Source of the DNA: Pseudomonadota bacterium | GTDB taxonomy: Bacteria; Pseudomonadota; Alphaproteobacteria; Ferrovibrionales; Ferrovibrionaceae | Length of the DNA: 5,308 bases | Assembly (NCBI GenBank): GCA_021793055.1 | Contig: JAJYTL010000239.1 | Span: 1 to 5,308, forward strand | Direction: 5' to 3' | Shown here: positions 1 through 4,618 of the stretch, piece by piece | Layout: the number at the start of each line of letters is the position of its first letter | Position numbering within the stretch: the stretch's first letter is position 1 | The notes under the pieces: model-generated | The model's input: only the letters and a program-made list of their open reading frames with translations | Told to the model about the DNA's origin: nothing | The model's database searches: none | Program-made: the position numbers and the translations under genes

Positions 1-1
1 C

Positions 2-697
2 CACATGTTCGTCGGCGACACCGGCATCGCCCGAGTCGTGCGGCGCACCGCCGAGCTGATGAAGCAGCACGACACCGATCGTGTCGGCCCCTATGGCGGC
101 ATCGATCTCGATCTCGTGCAGCGCTACCTCAATTTCCATTTCTCGGTTTCGCTCGACCTGTTCGGGACCGAGATCTCCACCAATGCTGCCTCGGCCTATA
201 CCTTGGGCATCAAGGGCCGCTACAAGGAGGAGGAGATCGAGGACGACCACAAGCTGCAGGACGCGACCTATACGGTGACGGAATTCGTCGACGGCGCGAT
301 CCAGAAGCGGCCGGCGCCGGCGCTGGTCGCCTTGAACGAGCGGCTGCAGGACGATTACATCGCCGACTGCGGCAACGGCGTGCGGCGCTGGAACAAGGTT
401 CTGCAGGATGCCGGCATCGACTTCACCTTCAAGCTGCCCCACCGCGGCTTCCATCGCCGGATCGGCACCTTCGCCGAGGCGCCGATCGCGCCCGACGGCC
501 AGGTCGTCAGCGCCGAGGAATGGATGCGGCGGCAGGACGAGTGGTTGCCGAGCGATGCCGATCGCGCCTTCGTGATCTCGCTGATGAAGCCGGAGACCGA
601 GCCCGGTAAGTTTGCGGGCTGGGTGTCGCCGCCGATCCGCGGCATCAACGGCCAGGCGATCGAATTCCCCTACGTGCGCGAGACCCGCGCCGAATAG
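2..697 (+). CDS. boxB: Benzoyl-CoA 2,3-epoxidase subunit BoxB, C-terminal half (5' end outside the window)
   Basis: BoxB is the diiron oxygenase that, with the reductase BoxA, converts benzoyl-CoA to its 2,3-epoxide in the aerobic benzoyl-CoA (box) pathway in the cytoplasm; BoxC then opens the ring. The frame is open from the first base, so the gene began upstream. About 231 residues are visible, roughly the second half of a protein that is usually about 475 residues. Recognised family stretches are HMFVGDTGIARVV at the left edge, KGRYKEEEIEDDHKLQDA (about 71-88), DYIADCGNGVRRWNK and FHRRIGTFAEAP. The His encoded at 2-4, just before MFVG, lies in the region where the family has its last diiron ligands; the other ligands are outside the window. 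It ends with TAG at 695-697. boxA and boxC are not visible here and could lie upstream. The family call is confident; the ligand role is from family knowledge. Confidence 0.9.
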   Translation, partial: HMFVGDTGIARVVRRTAELMKQHDTDRVGPYGGIDLDLVQRYLNFHFSVSLDLFGTEISTNAASAYTLGIKGRYKEEEIEDDHKLQDATYTVTEFVDGAIQKRPAPALVALNERLQDDYIADCGNGVRRWNKVLQDAGIDFTFKLPHRGFHRRIGTFAEAPIAPDGQVVSAEEWMRRQDEWLPSDADRAFVISLMKPETEPGKFAGWVSPPIRGINGQAIEFPYVRETRAE

Positions 698-699
698 AT

Positions 700-773
700 C
701 GGCCCGGCACGCAGCGTTCGGTTGACGGCGGCGTAAGCGCGACCCAAACTTGTGGCCGCCGCCGGGCCGTTTT
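700..773 (+). terminator. Possible boxB terminator: 9-bp inverted repeat followed by TTTT
   Basis: CGGCCCGGC at 700-708 pairs perfectly with GCCGGGCCG at 761-769, and TTTT follows at 770-773. A second pair, GGCGGC (727-732) with GCCGCC (755-760), stacks directly on the outer stem. This leaves an 18-base bulge on the left side and a 22-base loop. The stem starts two bases after the boxB stop codon. A GC-rich stem followed by T residues fits an intrinsic terminator. The long interior and short T run make it atypical, so it could instead be a leader structure for the amidase gene. Confidence 0.4.
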
Positions 774-851
774 GTCCCTCGCGGCCTGTTGTCGTCGGGG
801 CACCCGTTGCGGCGGGCGTCTCGGCCCCACTTGTCCCGCTGCGAGGAGCCC

Positions 852-2252
852 ATGTCCGCGATCGCCGATCTTGCCTTTGCGCCGGTCCATGTCCTATGCC
901 CGGAAATCGCCGCCGGCCGATTATCGCCGGTCGATTTGGTGGAAACCCTGCTGCGCCGGATCGAGGCGCAGAACCCCAAGCTGCACGCCTTCATCGCGCT
1001 TTACGCCGAGGATGCGCGCCTCGCCGCCGAGGCGGCGCACAAGGCGATCCGGGCCGGCCATCGGGTCGGGCCGTTCCACGGCATTCCGGTCGCGCTCAAG
1101 GACCTGATCGAGATCGAGGGCCGAGTCACCACCGGCGGCTGCAAGGTTTGGGAACAGCGCATCTCGCCCTGCACCGCGACGCTGGCCGCGCGCCTGATCG
1201 CGGCCGGCGCCATCGTCATCGGCAAGACCCATACGGTCGAATTCGCCATGGGCGGCTGGGGCACCAACCAGCGCATGGGGACGCCATGGAACCCCTGGGA
1301 CCGCAAGACCCACCGCGCGCCGGGCGGATCGAGCAGCGGCTCGGGCGTCGCGGTCGCGGCCGGTCTCGCGCCCTGGGCGATCGGCACCGATACCGGCGGC
1401 TCCGTGCGCCTGCCCTCGTCCTGGTGCGGCATCACCGGCCTTAAGACCACCATCGGCCGCATCAGCACCTACGGCGTGCTGCCGCTCTCTTCAACCCTCG
1501 ACACGCCGGGTCCGATGACCCGCTCGGTCGAAGACGCGGCGCTGCTCTACCGGCTGCTGGCGGGACCCGATGCGCGCGATCCGAAGACCCTCCTGTTCCC
1601 GGTAGAGGACCCGTTGCCCGGCCTCAAGCGCGGCGTCGCGGGGCTGCGCCTCGGGCGTATCGGCGACGCCGACCGCGCCGGCGTGACGCCCGAGGTGCTG
1701 GCCGCCTACGACCGCTCGCTGGGGCGTCTTGAGGAGCTTGGCGCCCGCATCGTCGACGTGGCCTTGCCGCGCAAGCTCGGCGATTTCGCCGCCCTTACGG
1801 CGCGCATCATGAGCACTGAGGCCTATCATTTCGATGGCGATCTGGCGGACCGGCCGGAGCTGCCGCTCGACGAGGCCGTGCGGCCGCGGATTCTGGCGGG
1901 AAAGACGGTTTCGGCGCGGGTTTACCTCGACACGCTGCGCGAGCGCGAGGCGATCAAGGCGAGCTTCGCGCCTCTCTGGGCCGAGGTCGACGCCTTGCTG
2001 ACGCCGACCACGGCGACGGCGGCGATCCCGCTCGCCGAGGTCGACGAGATGGGCACGCCGGCGGTTTTCACCCGCGCCGTGAATTTCCTCGATCTCTGCG
2101 CGCTGGCGCTGCCGAACGGCGTCACCGCGGCGGGTCTGCCGACCTCGCTCCAAGTCGTTTGCAAGGGCTACGACGAGGCCACCGCGCTTCGCATCGGCTG
2201 GGCCTTCGAGCAGGCGACGGACTGGCAACAGCGTCATCCGCCCGAAGCCTGA
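852..2252 (+). CDS. Amidase-signature family hydrolase
   Basis: This is a 466-residue enzyme of the amidase-signature family, which hydrolyses carboxamides through a Ser-cisSer-Lys triad, probably in the cytoplasm because no signal peptide is seen. The visible triad is Lys83 in PVALKD, cis-Ser160 in the GGSSSGSG loop (158-165) and nucleophile Ser184 in GTDTGGSVRLP. The 24-residue Ser-Ser spacing is normal for the family. Length is typical for a free-standing amidase or GatA-like protein. The frame is open from an ATG at 750, but ATG 852 is preferred: GAGGAG (843-848) stands just before it, and the family-like sequence starts here. The Shine-Dalgarno gap of 3 bases is short. No gatB or gatC is adjacent, so a tRNA-amidotransferase role is unlikely. 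The substrate cannot be read from the sequence. It follows boxB after a 154-base gap with a possible terminator, so it is probably transcribed separately. I see no convincing promoter. Confidence 0.9.
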   Translation: MSAIADLAFAPVHVLCPEIAAGRLSPVDLVETLLRRIEAQNPKLHAFIALYAEDARLAAEAAHKAIRAGHRVGPFHGIPVALKDLIEIEGRVTTGGCKVWEQRISPCTATLAARLIAAGAIVIGKTHTVEFAMGGWGTNQRMGTPWNPWDRKTHRAPGGSSSGSGVAVAAGLAPWAIGTDTGGSVRLPSSWCGITGLKTTIGRISTYGVLPLSSTLDTPGPMTRSVEDAALLYRLLAGPDARDPKTLLFPVEDPLPGLKRGVAGLRLGRIGDADRAGVTPEVLAAYDRSLGRLEELGARIVDVALPRKLGDFAALTARIMSTEAYHFDGDLADRPELPLDEAVRPRILAGKTVSARVYLDTLREREAIKASFAPLWAEVDALLTPTTATAAIPLAEVDEMGTPAVFTRAVNFLDLCALALPNGVTAAGLPTSLQVVCKGYDEATALRIGWAFEQATDWQQRHPPEA

Positions 2253-2272
2253 GGCTGGACGGCGAAAGTCCA

Positions 2273-2320
2273 TCCCCTTCCGCGCCATCGCGACGCGGGA
2301 GGGGGCGAAATCCGATTTCG
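2273..2320. terminator. Hairpin region between convergent genes, possible two-way terminator
   Basis: CCCCTTCCGCG (2274-2284) pairs with CGCGGGAGGGG (2294-2304) over 11 positions with one G-T wobble and a 9-base loop. It is followed at once by a second perfect small inverted repeat, CGAAAT-CCG-ATTTCG (2306-2320). The pair lies 21 bases after the amidase stop codon and 42 bases beyond the stop of the convergent lipoprotein gene. Position and strength suit termination from both sides. There is no long T run on either strand, so the intrinsic-terminator call is an inference. Confidence 0.45.
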
Positions 2321-2362
2321 ATTAGAGCGGGTCGGCCTGTCCCGAGAGCCGTCGCGCCAAGC

Positions 2363-2917
2363 TCAGCGGCTTGGCGGTGGCGGTGGCGGCGGCGGCGCGC
2401 CGGGCGGCGGCGGTGGCGGTGGCGGCTCGTTCGACGGGTTCTCGTATTGGTGATAGCTGCTGCCGCCGGTATAGCCGGAATAGGCCGGCACCCGGTTGCC
2501 CTTCGCGTACATGCACTGTTCGTAAGCGAAGTCGTAGCGCTGCTGCAGCGAATAGGCCGAATCCTGGCCGGCGCCCAATCCCATGGCGCCGCCGAACAGG
2601 AGGCCGCTGCCGGCGCCGACCGCGGCCCCGGTGCCGGCGTGGCCCGAGGCGGCGCCGATCGCGGCGCCCGCCGCGGCGCCGATCAGCGTGCCGAGTGCGG
2701 CACTGTTGATGGCGCTCTGCTGCGACGCCTGGGCGGGTGAGGTGCCGCCGATCTGGTAGCTCGCGTATTGCCGGCAAACCGCGTCGTCGTTGCGGAACTG
2801 CGCGAAGCTCTTGTGCGTGCCGGGCAGGACCATGACGCTCGGGCCCTGCGGCATCGTCGCGCAGGCGCCGAGCAGAGTCGCGCCGGCGAGGGGAAGGATG
2901 GCGTACCAACGGGGCAT
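2363..2917 (-). CDS. Glycine-zipper lipoprotein with C-terminal polyproline tail
   Basis: A 184-residue predicted lipoprotein of unknown function. The N-terminus (MPRWYAILPLAGATLLGAC) is a lipoprotein signal peptide with lipobox LGAC, so Cys19 would be lipidated and the protein anchored in the outer or inner membrane facing the periplasm. Residues 42-57 (RNDDAVCRQYAS...) and 126-143 (QRYDFAYEQCMYAKGN) are typical of small proteobacterial glycine-zipper lipoproteins. Between them, about 76-117, lies a Gly/Ala-rich zipper with repeated GxxxG-like spacing, a membrane-inserting or oligomerising helix pair. The tail carries two runs of eight prolines split by Gly-Ala, which is unusual. ATG 2917 is supported by AGGAG on the minus strand (2928-2924), six bases upstream. 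It lies 42 bases after the Tyr/Pro-rich exported gene on the same strand, so the two are likely co-transcribed. The lipoprotein call is firm; the function is unknown. Confidence 0.85.
   Translation of the reverse strand: MPRWYAILPLAGATLLGACATMPQGPSVMVLPGTHKSFAQFRNDDAVCRQYASYQIGGTSPAQASQQSAINSAALGTLIGAAAGAAIGAASGHAGTGAAVGAGSGLLFGGAMGLGAGQDSAYSLQQRYDFAYEQCMYAKGNRVPAYSGYTGGSSYHQYENPSNEPPPPPPPPGAPPPPPPPPSR
2372..2425 (-). repeat. Proline-codon repeat in the lipoprotein gene
   Basis: Two runs of eight consecutive CCN codons (2372-2395 and 2402-2425), separated by Gly and Ala codons, give a purine-rich GGC/GGT-type low-complexity tract on the plus strand. Such tracts can change length by slippage. 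Runs of prolines stall ribosomes and normally need elongation factor P. Confidence 0.8.
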
Positions 2918-2940
2918 GAGGGGCTCCTCTATCCTATCAG

Positions 2941-2971
2941 GCGGGCCTATTACGCGGGCCTATTGCGCGGG
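2941..2971. repeat. 13-bp tandem repeat, about 2.4 copies, at a gene end
   Basis: GCGGGCCTATTAC (2941-2953) is repeated as GCGGGCCTATTGC (2954-2966), followed by a partial third copy GCGGG (2967-2971). The second copy contains the TAG stop codon of the minus-strand exported gene (2962-2960), so the gene end and the short spacer to the lipoprotein gene are built from the repeat. It is probably a local slippage product. Confidence 0.7.
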
Positions 2972-3349
2972 CGCGTTGGAGGGCGCGGCGGTTTGCGGCA
3001 CGACCTTCATCCAGCCCGAGGGACAAGATTTCACGTAGGGATAATATTTTCGCGCGTCGGCGCAATAGTACCAATATTGGCTTGCCTGTTCCTTCTCGAT
3101 ATAGACCGGCGGCGGCGGCGGGCTCACCACCACCGGCGGCGGATAATAGGCCGGCGGGTAATAGTAGCCGCCGTAATAGGGCGGGTAGGCATAGCAGGGC
3201 GCATAGAAGGGCGAGCAGCCGAAGCCCGCCGGGTTGCCGATGACCACGCCGACATGGAAGTCGTGATCGCGGTGCCATGCCAGACTTGGCCCGGCGCTCA
3301 AGACCACGCCGAGCCCAACCGCGAGTGCTAAAAGCAGCTTTTTCATCAT
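2960..3349 (-). CDS. Small secreted Tyr/Pro-rich protein with a YYPYV...CPxGW C-terminal motif
   Basis: A 129-residue hypothetical exported protein. The N-terminus MMKKLLLALAVGLGVVLSAG with PSLA at 21-24 is a Sec signal peptide, probably cleaved before Trp25. The mature protein has a Tyr/Pro-rich middle (about 50-83, PPYYGG, YYYPPAYYPPP, PPPPP). It ends in a compact conserved-looking module, YWYYC (92-96) then KYYPYVKSCPSGWMKVVP (101-118), which recurs at the ends of many proteobacterial exported proteins of unknown role. There are four cysteines: 45, 52, 96 and 109. The frame extends up to 3427, but ATG 3349 is chosen because the signal peptide begins there and GGAA (3358-3355) lies five bases upstream; ATG 3346 is equally possible. 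It is probably the first gene of an operon with the glycine-zipper lipoprotein downstream, which suggests a shared envelope role. No function can be assigned. Confidence 0.8.
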   Translation of the reverse strand: MMKKLLLALAVGLGVVLSAGPSLAWHRDHDFHVGVVIGNPAGFGCSPFYAPCYAYPPYYGGYYYPPAYYPPPVVVSPPPPPVYIEKEQASQYWYYCADARKYYPYVKSCPSGWMKVVPQTAAPSNAPAQ

Positions 3350-3651
3350 CCCGTTTCCACGCTGGGACACTCGAACGCGGTTCGCCGCGACAGCCGTCCC
3401 AAGTTTCACATTCGTCCGTTCGGCCAAGCCGGAATCCCGCCCGCCGCCCTTTCCGCCCCGATCCTATAGAGCCGGGGTGTGGCGGGATCGTGACATCTGG
3501 GCGGTCGACAACCGGGCGCCGCGGACCGTCATAGGCGATTCACGGAGCAGCCGCCGAAATCCTGTCCTCGCATCCCGATCATGGGCTTGCGGCGTCCCCG
3601 GGCGGCCCGCCGCCTGGGGTCTTAACGTGGCGTGATTTGGCTGGCGCACGA
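3350..3651. other. Gene-free gap between two minus-strand genes
   Basis: I see no convincing gene in these 302 bases; the open frames here have no recognisable protein. The stretch should hold the promoter of the two-gene exported-protein unit. The only hint is a TATAGG hexamer on the minus strand (3470-3465), without a good -35 at normal spacing. A small perfect hairpin, CGCGG-TTCG-CCGCG (3376-3389), would lie in the 5' leader of that unit. A larger stem near 3600 is listed separately. Confidence 0.5.
3596..3619 (-). terminator. GC-rich hairpin behind the MshEN gene, possible terminator
   Basis: CCCCGGGCGG (3596-3605) and CCGCCTGGGG (3610-3619) form a 10-position stem with a 4-base loop. 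It contains one G-T wobble, which becomes an A-C mismatch when read as minus-strand RNA. It lies 32 bases beyond the stop codon of the minus-strand MshEN gene. There is no T run, so it could be a Rho-assisted or weak terminator, or no terminator at all. Confidence 0.35.
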
Positions 3652-4266
3652 TCAATAGTTGAAGGTAACCGCGAAGACCCGATTCGCCGCGGTGCCGGCC
3701 GGCGCGGTCCGGGCGAGGCTTGGCCCGACGACCCGCGCGGTGACGCTGCCGAGCTTCCAGCCGCAGGCGAGGACCTGCGTCGGGCCGGTGTCGGTCATGC
3801 GGACGCGGGCACCCTGCCGCGCGCCATCGCCGGGGGCGACAATCCGGCGCTGCTGCAACGAAACGGCTGCGAGGTCGCCCGAACTGCAATGAAGCGCAAC
3901 GGCGGCGACCGGGCTGCTGCTGCCGTGGCCGGCGGGCTGCCATGCGGCGGCTTCGGTCTTCATCGTCGCCGTCGCGACCACAGTCGCGCTAACCGCAAGC
4001 CCGGCGCGGCGGCTGGCCGCGGCGGCGGACCCGGAATTGAGCACCATCGACGTGCCGAGAGCGCCGCCGAGCCAGCGGCGATACTGTTCGAGGGGCGCCG
4101 CATGAAGGGCCGAGCGATCGATGAAGCCGAGGCGAATGAGGGTTTGGCCGAGCCGTTCCTCGCCCTTGCGTTGGGCGGCCAAGCCTTGCGCGAGCTGGCT
4201 CTGGCTGACGGCGCCAAGCTCGACCAGCAGATCGCCGATGCGCTGCCGTTGGTTGATCAGGGCCAT
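3652..4266 (-). CDS. MshEN (cyclic di-GMP-binding type) domain fused to an exported spore-coat-U-like domain
   Basis: A 204-residue protein that I do not recognise as a named gene. Residues 9-32 and 38-61 form two 24-residue motifs separated by five residues. Each starts R-[I/L]-G, has Gly at motif position 10 and Leu at 17, and ends in Gln (R9-G11...Q32; R38-G40...Q61). This matches the MshEN domain of MshE/GspE-type ATPases, known to bind cyclic di-GMP. No ATPase follows. Instead, YRRWLGGALGTSMVL (62-76) and NSGSAAAA (77-84) look like an internal signal peptide or membrane anchor. Residues about 90-204 are beta-rich: SATVVATA, VALHCSSGDLAAVSL, RMTDTG and a final PAGTAANRVFAVTFNY resemble spore-coat-U/Csu pilin domains, with cysteines 127 and 168. 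ATG 4266 is chosen because the domain starts there and GGAG (4279-4276) stands nine bases upstream. The MshEN reading is strong; the second domain is tentative. The cytoplasm-to-periplasm arrangement is inferred. Confidence 0.7.
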   Translation of the reverse strand: MALINQRQRIGDLLVELGAVSQSQLAQGLAAQRKGEERLGQTLIRLGFIDRSALHAAPLEQYRRWLGGALGTSMVLNSGSAAAASRRAGLAVSATVVATATMKTEAAAWQPAGHGSSSPVAAVALHCSSGDLAAVSLQQRRIVAPGDGARQGARVRMTDTGPTQVLACGWKLGSVTARVVGPSLARTAPAGTAANRVFAVTFNY

Positions 4267-4271
4267 GTCCG

Positions 4272-4496
4272 TCAACTCCGGCGCGAGCCTTGGACCTGCG
4301 CGGTTGAGATTCGGGCGACGATGAAGGTTTTGAACATGGGGTTGTCCGAGGACTTCCGCAAGGTATCGGAAACCATAATTATGGCGGACATCCGGGCGTG
4401 CCGGACGGCGGATAGCCGACGGGATTCGATAGGGATAAGCCCCTTGCAAAGCATTTGCAGGATTTGAACGCGGGTTTTCAGGGGCAGCTTGTTCAT
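4272..4496 (-). pseudogene. Decayed IS1-like transposase fragment (N-terminus only)
   Basis: From ATG 4496 the frame reads MNKLPLKTRVQILQMLCKG, which matches the conserved start of the IS1-like transposases common in alphaproteobacteria (MNKLPL..R.QIL.ML.EG, the beginning of a helix-turn-helix). After about 20 residues the similarity fades: ESRRLSAV may be a remnant of the helix-turn-helix, and nothing after it is recognisable. The frame closes with TGA at 4274-4272 after about 74 residues, far short of a transposase of over 200. A run of Gs just before the ATG could be its ribosome site, and GGGGCA/TGCCCC (4481-4486, 4496-4501) forms a hairpin over the start. The stop lies five bases before the ATG of the MshEN gene, so any surviving transcription could run into that gene. 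It might instead be a small real gene; a truncated insertion-sequence remnant is more likely. Confidence 0.5.
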
Positions 4497-4512
4497 GCCC
4501 CCAGTACCTGAA

Positions 4513-4543
4513 ATTATATGCTTAGCGTCAAGAATTATTTCAA
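4513..4543 (-). promoter_or_regulatory. Possible minus-strand promoter reading toward the transposase fragment
   Basis: On the minus strand TTGAAA (4543-4538) and a perfect TATAAT (4518-4513) are separated by 19 bases, somewhat long for a sigma-70 promoter. It would transcribe the transposase fragment and possibly the MshEN gene behind it. The -35 overlaps the CAAGCAT half-site at 4541-4547, and the last base of the -10 overlaps the ATGCTTA half-site at 4518-4524. The same regulator could therefore control both directions. Confidence 0.3.
4518..4524. promoter_or_regulatory. Single ATGCTTA half-site
   Basis: ATGCTTA differs by one base from the ATGCTTG half-site found in the two palindromes to its right. 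It is preceded by GAAATTAT, like the GAATTAT before the copy at 4559-4565. It sits next to the minus-strand TATAAT. It may be a weaker binding site. Confidence 0.35.
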
Positions 4544-4565
4544 GCATTCATGGGAATTATGCTTG
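4541..4565. promoter_or_regulatory. Upstream operator palindrome CAAGCAT-N11-ATGCTTG
   Basis: CAAGCAT (4541-4547) and ATGCTTG (4559-4565) are perfect inverted half-sites with an 11-base spacer. The right half-site overlaps the -35 hexamer of the P63C-gene promoter. This arrangement is typical of a site for a dimeric DNA-binding protein. The regulator is not identified. Confidence 0.65.
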
Positions 4566-4590
4566 TAATCTATATGAAGGGGATTAGAAT
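4563..4590 (+). promoter_or_regulatory. Sigma-70-type promoter of the P63C gene
   Basis: TTGTAA (4563-4568, four of six consensus bases) and TAGAAT (4585-4590, five of six) are separated by 16 bases. Transcription would start near 4597, inside the downstream palindrome, giving a leader of only about 10-22 bases before the candidate start codons. Flanking by two identical operators supports it as a real promoter. Confidence 0.55.
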
Positions 4591-4591
4591 A

Positions 4592-4616
4592 CAAGCATCT
4601 TTGAAAATGATGCTTG
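4592..4616. promoter_or_regulatory. Downstream operator palindrome CAAGCAT-N11-ATGCTTG
   Basis: CAAGCAT (4592-4598) and ATGCTTG (4610-4616) have the same half-sites and the same 11-base spacer as the upstream palindrome; the arms extend to CAAGCATC/GATGCTTG (8 bp). The two palindrome centres are 51 bases apart. It covers the predicted transcription start and the ribosome-binding region of the P63C gene, as expected of a repressor site. As RNA it could also fold over the translation start. Confidence 0.65.
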
Positions 4617-4618
4617 AT

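Noticed and set aside
722..750. TTGACG with CAAACT 17 bases downstream as an amidase promoter
   Set aside because: The -10 matches only three of six bases, and the whole element lies inside the inverted-repeat structure behind boxB.
750..851. Extended amidase start at ATG 750
   Set aside because: The extra 34 residues are Arg/Pro-rich and unlike an amidase N-terminus; ATG 852 has GAGGAG directly before it and family-like sequence after it.
2256..2272. TGGAC-N7-GTCCA as the amidase terminator
   Set aside because: Only five pairs and no T run; the 11-pair stem just downstream is a better candidate.
1491..2288. 265-codon open frame on the minus strand opposite the amidase gene
   Set aside because: Arg/Gly-rich translation without any recognisable domain; a normal shadow of a high-GC gene.
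3350..3427. Upstream extension of the Tyr/Pro-rich exported protein to ATG 3427
   Set aside because: It would bury the clear signal peptide 26 residues inside the protein.
4267..4449. N-terminal extension of the MshEN protein to ATG 4449
   Set aside because: The extra 61 residues overlap the transposase remnant in another frame and show no domain; the ribosome site supports ATG 4266.
3637..4467. 276-codon plus-strand open frame opposite the MshEN gene
   Set aside because: No domain or signal seen, while the opposite strand carries a coherent double motif, ribosome site and domain order.
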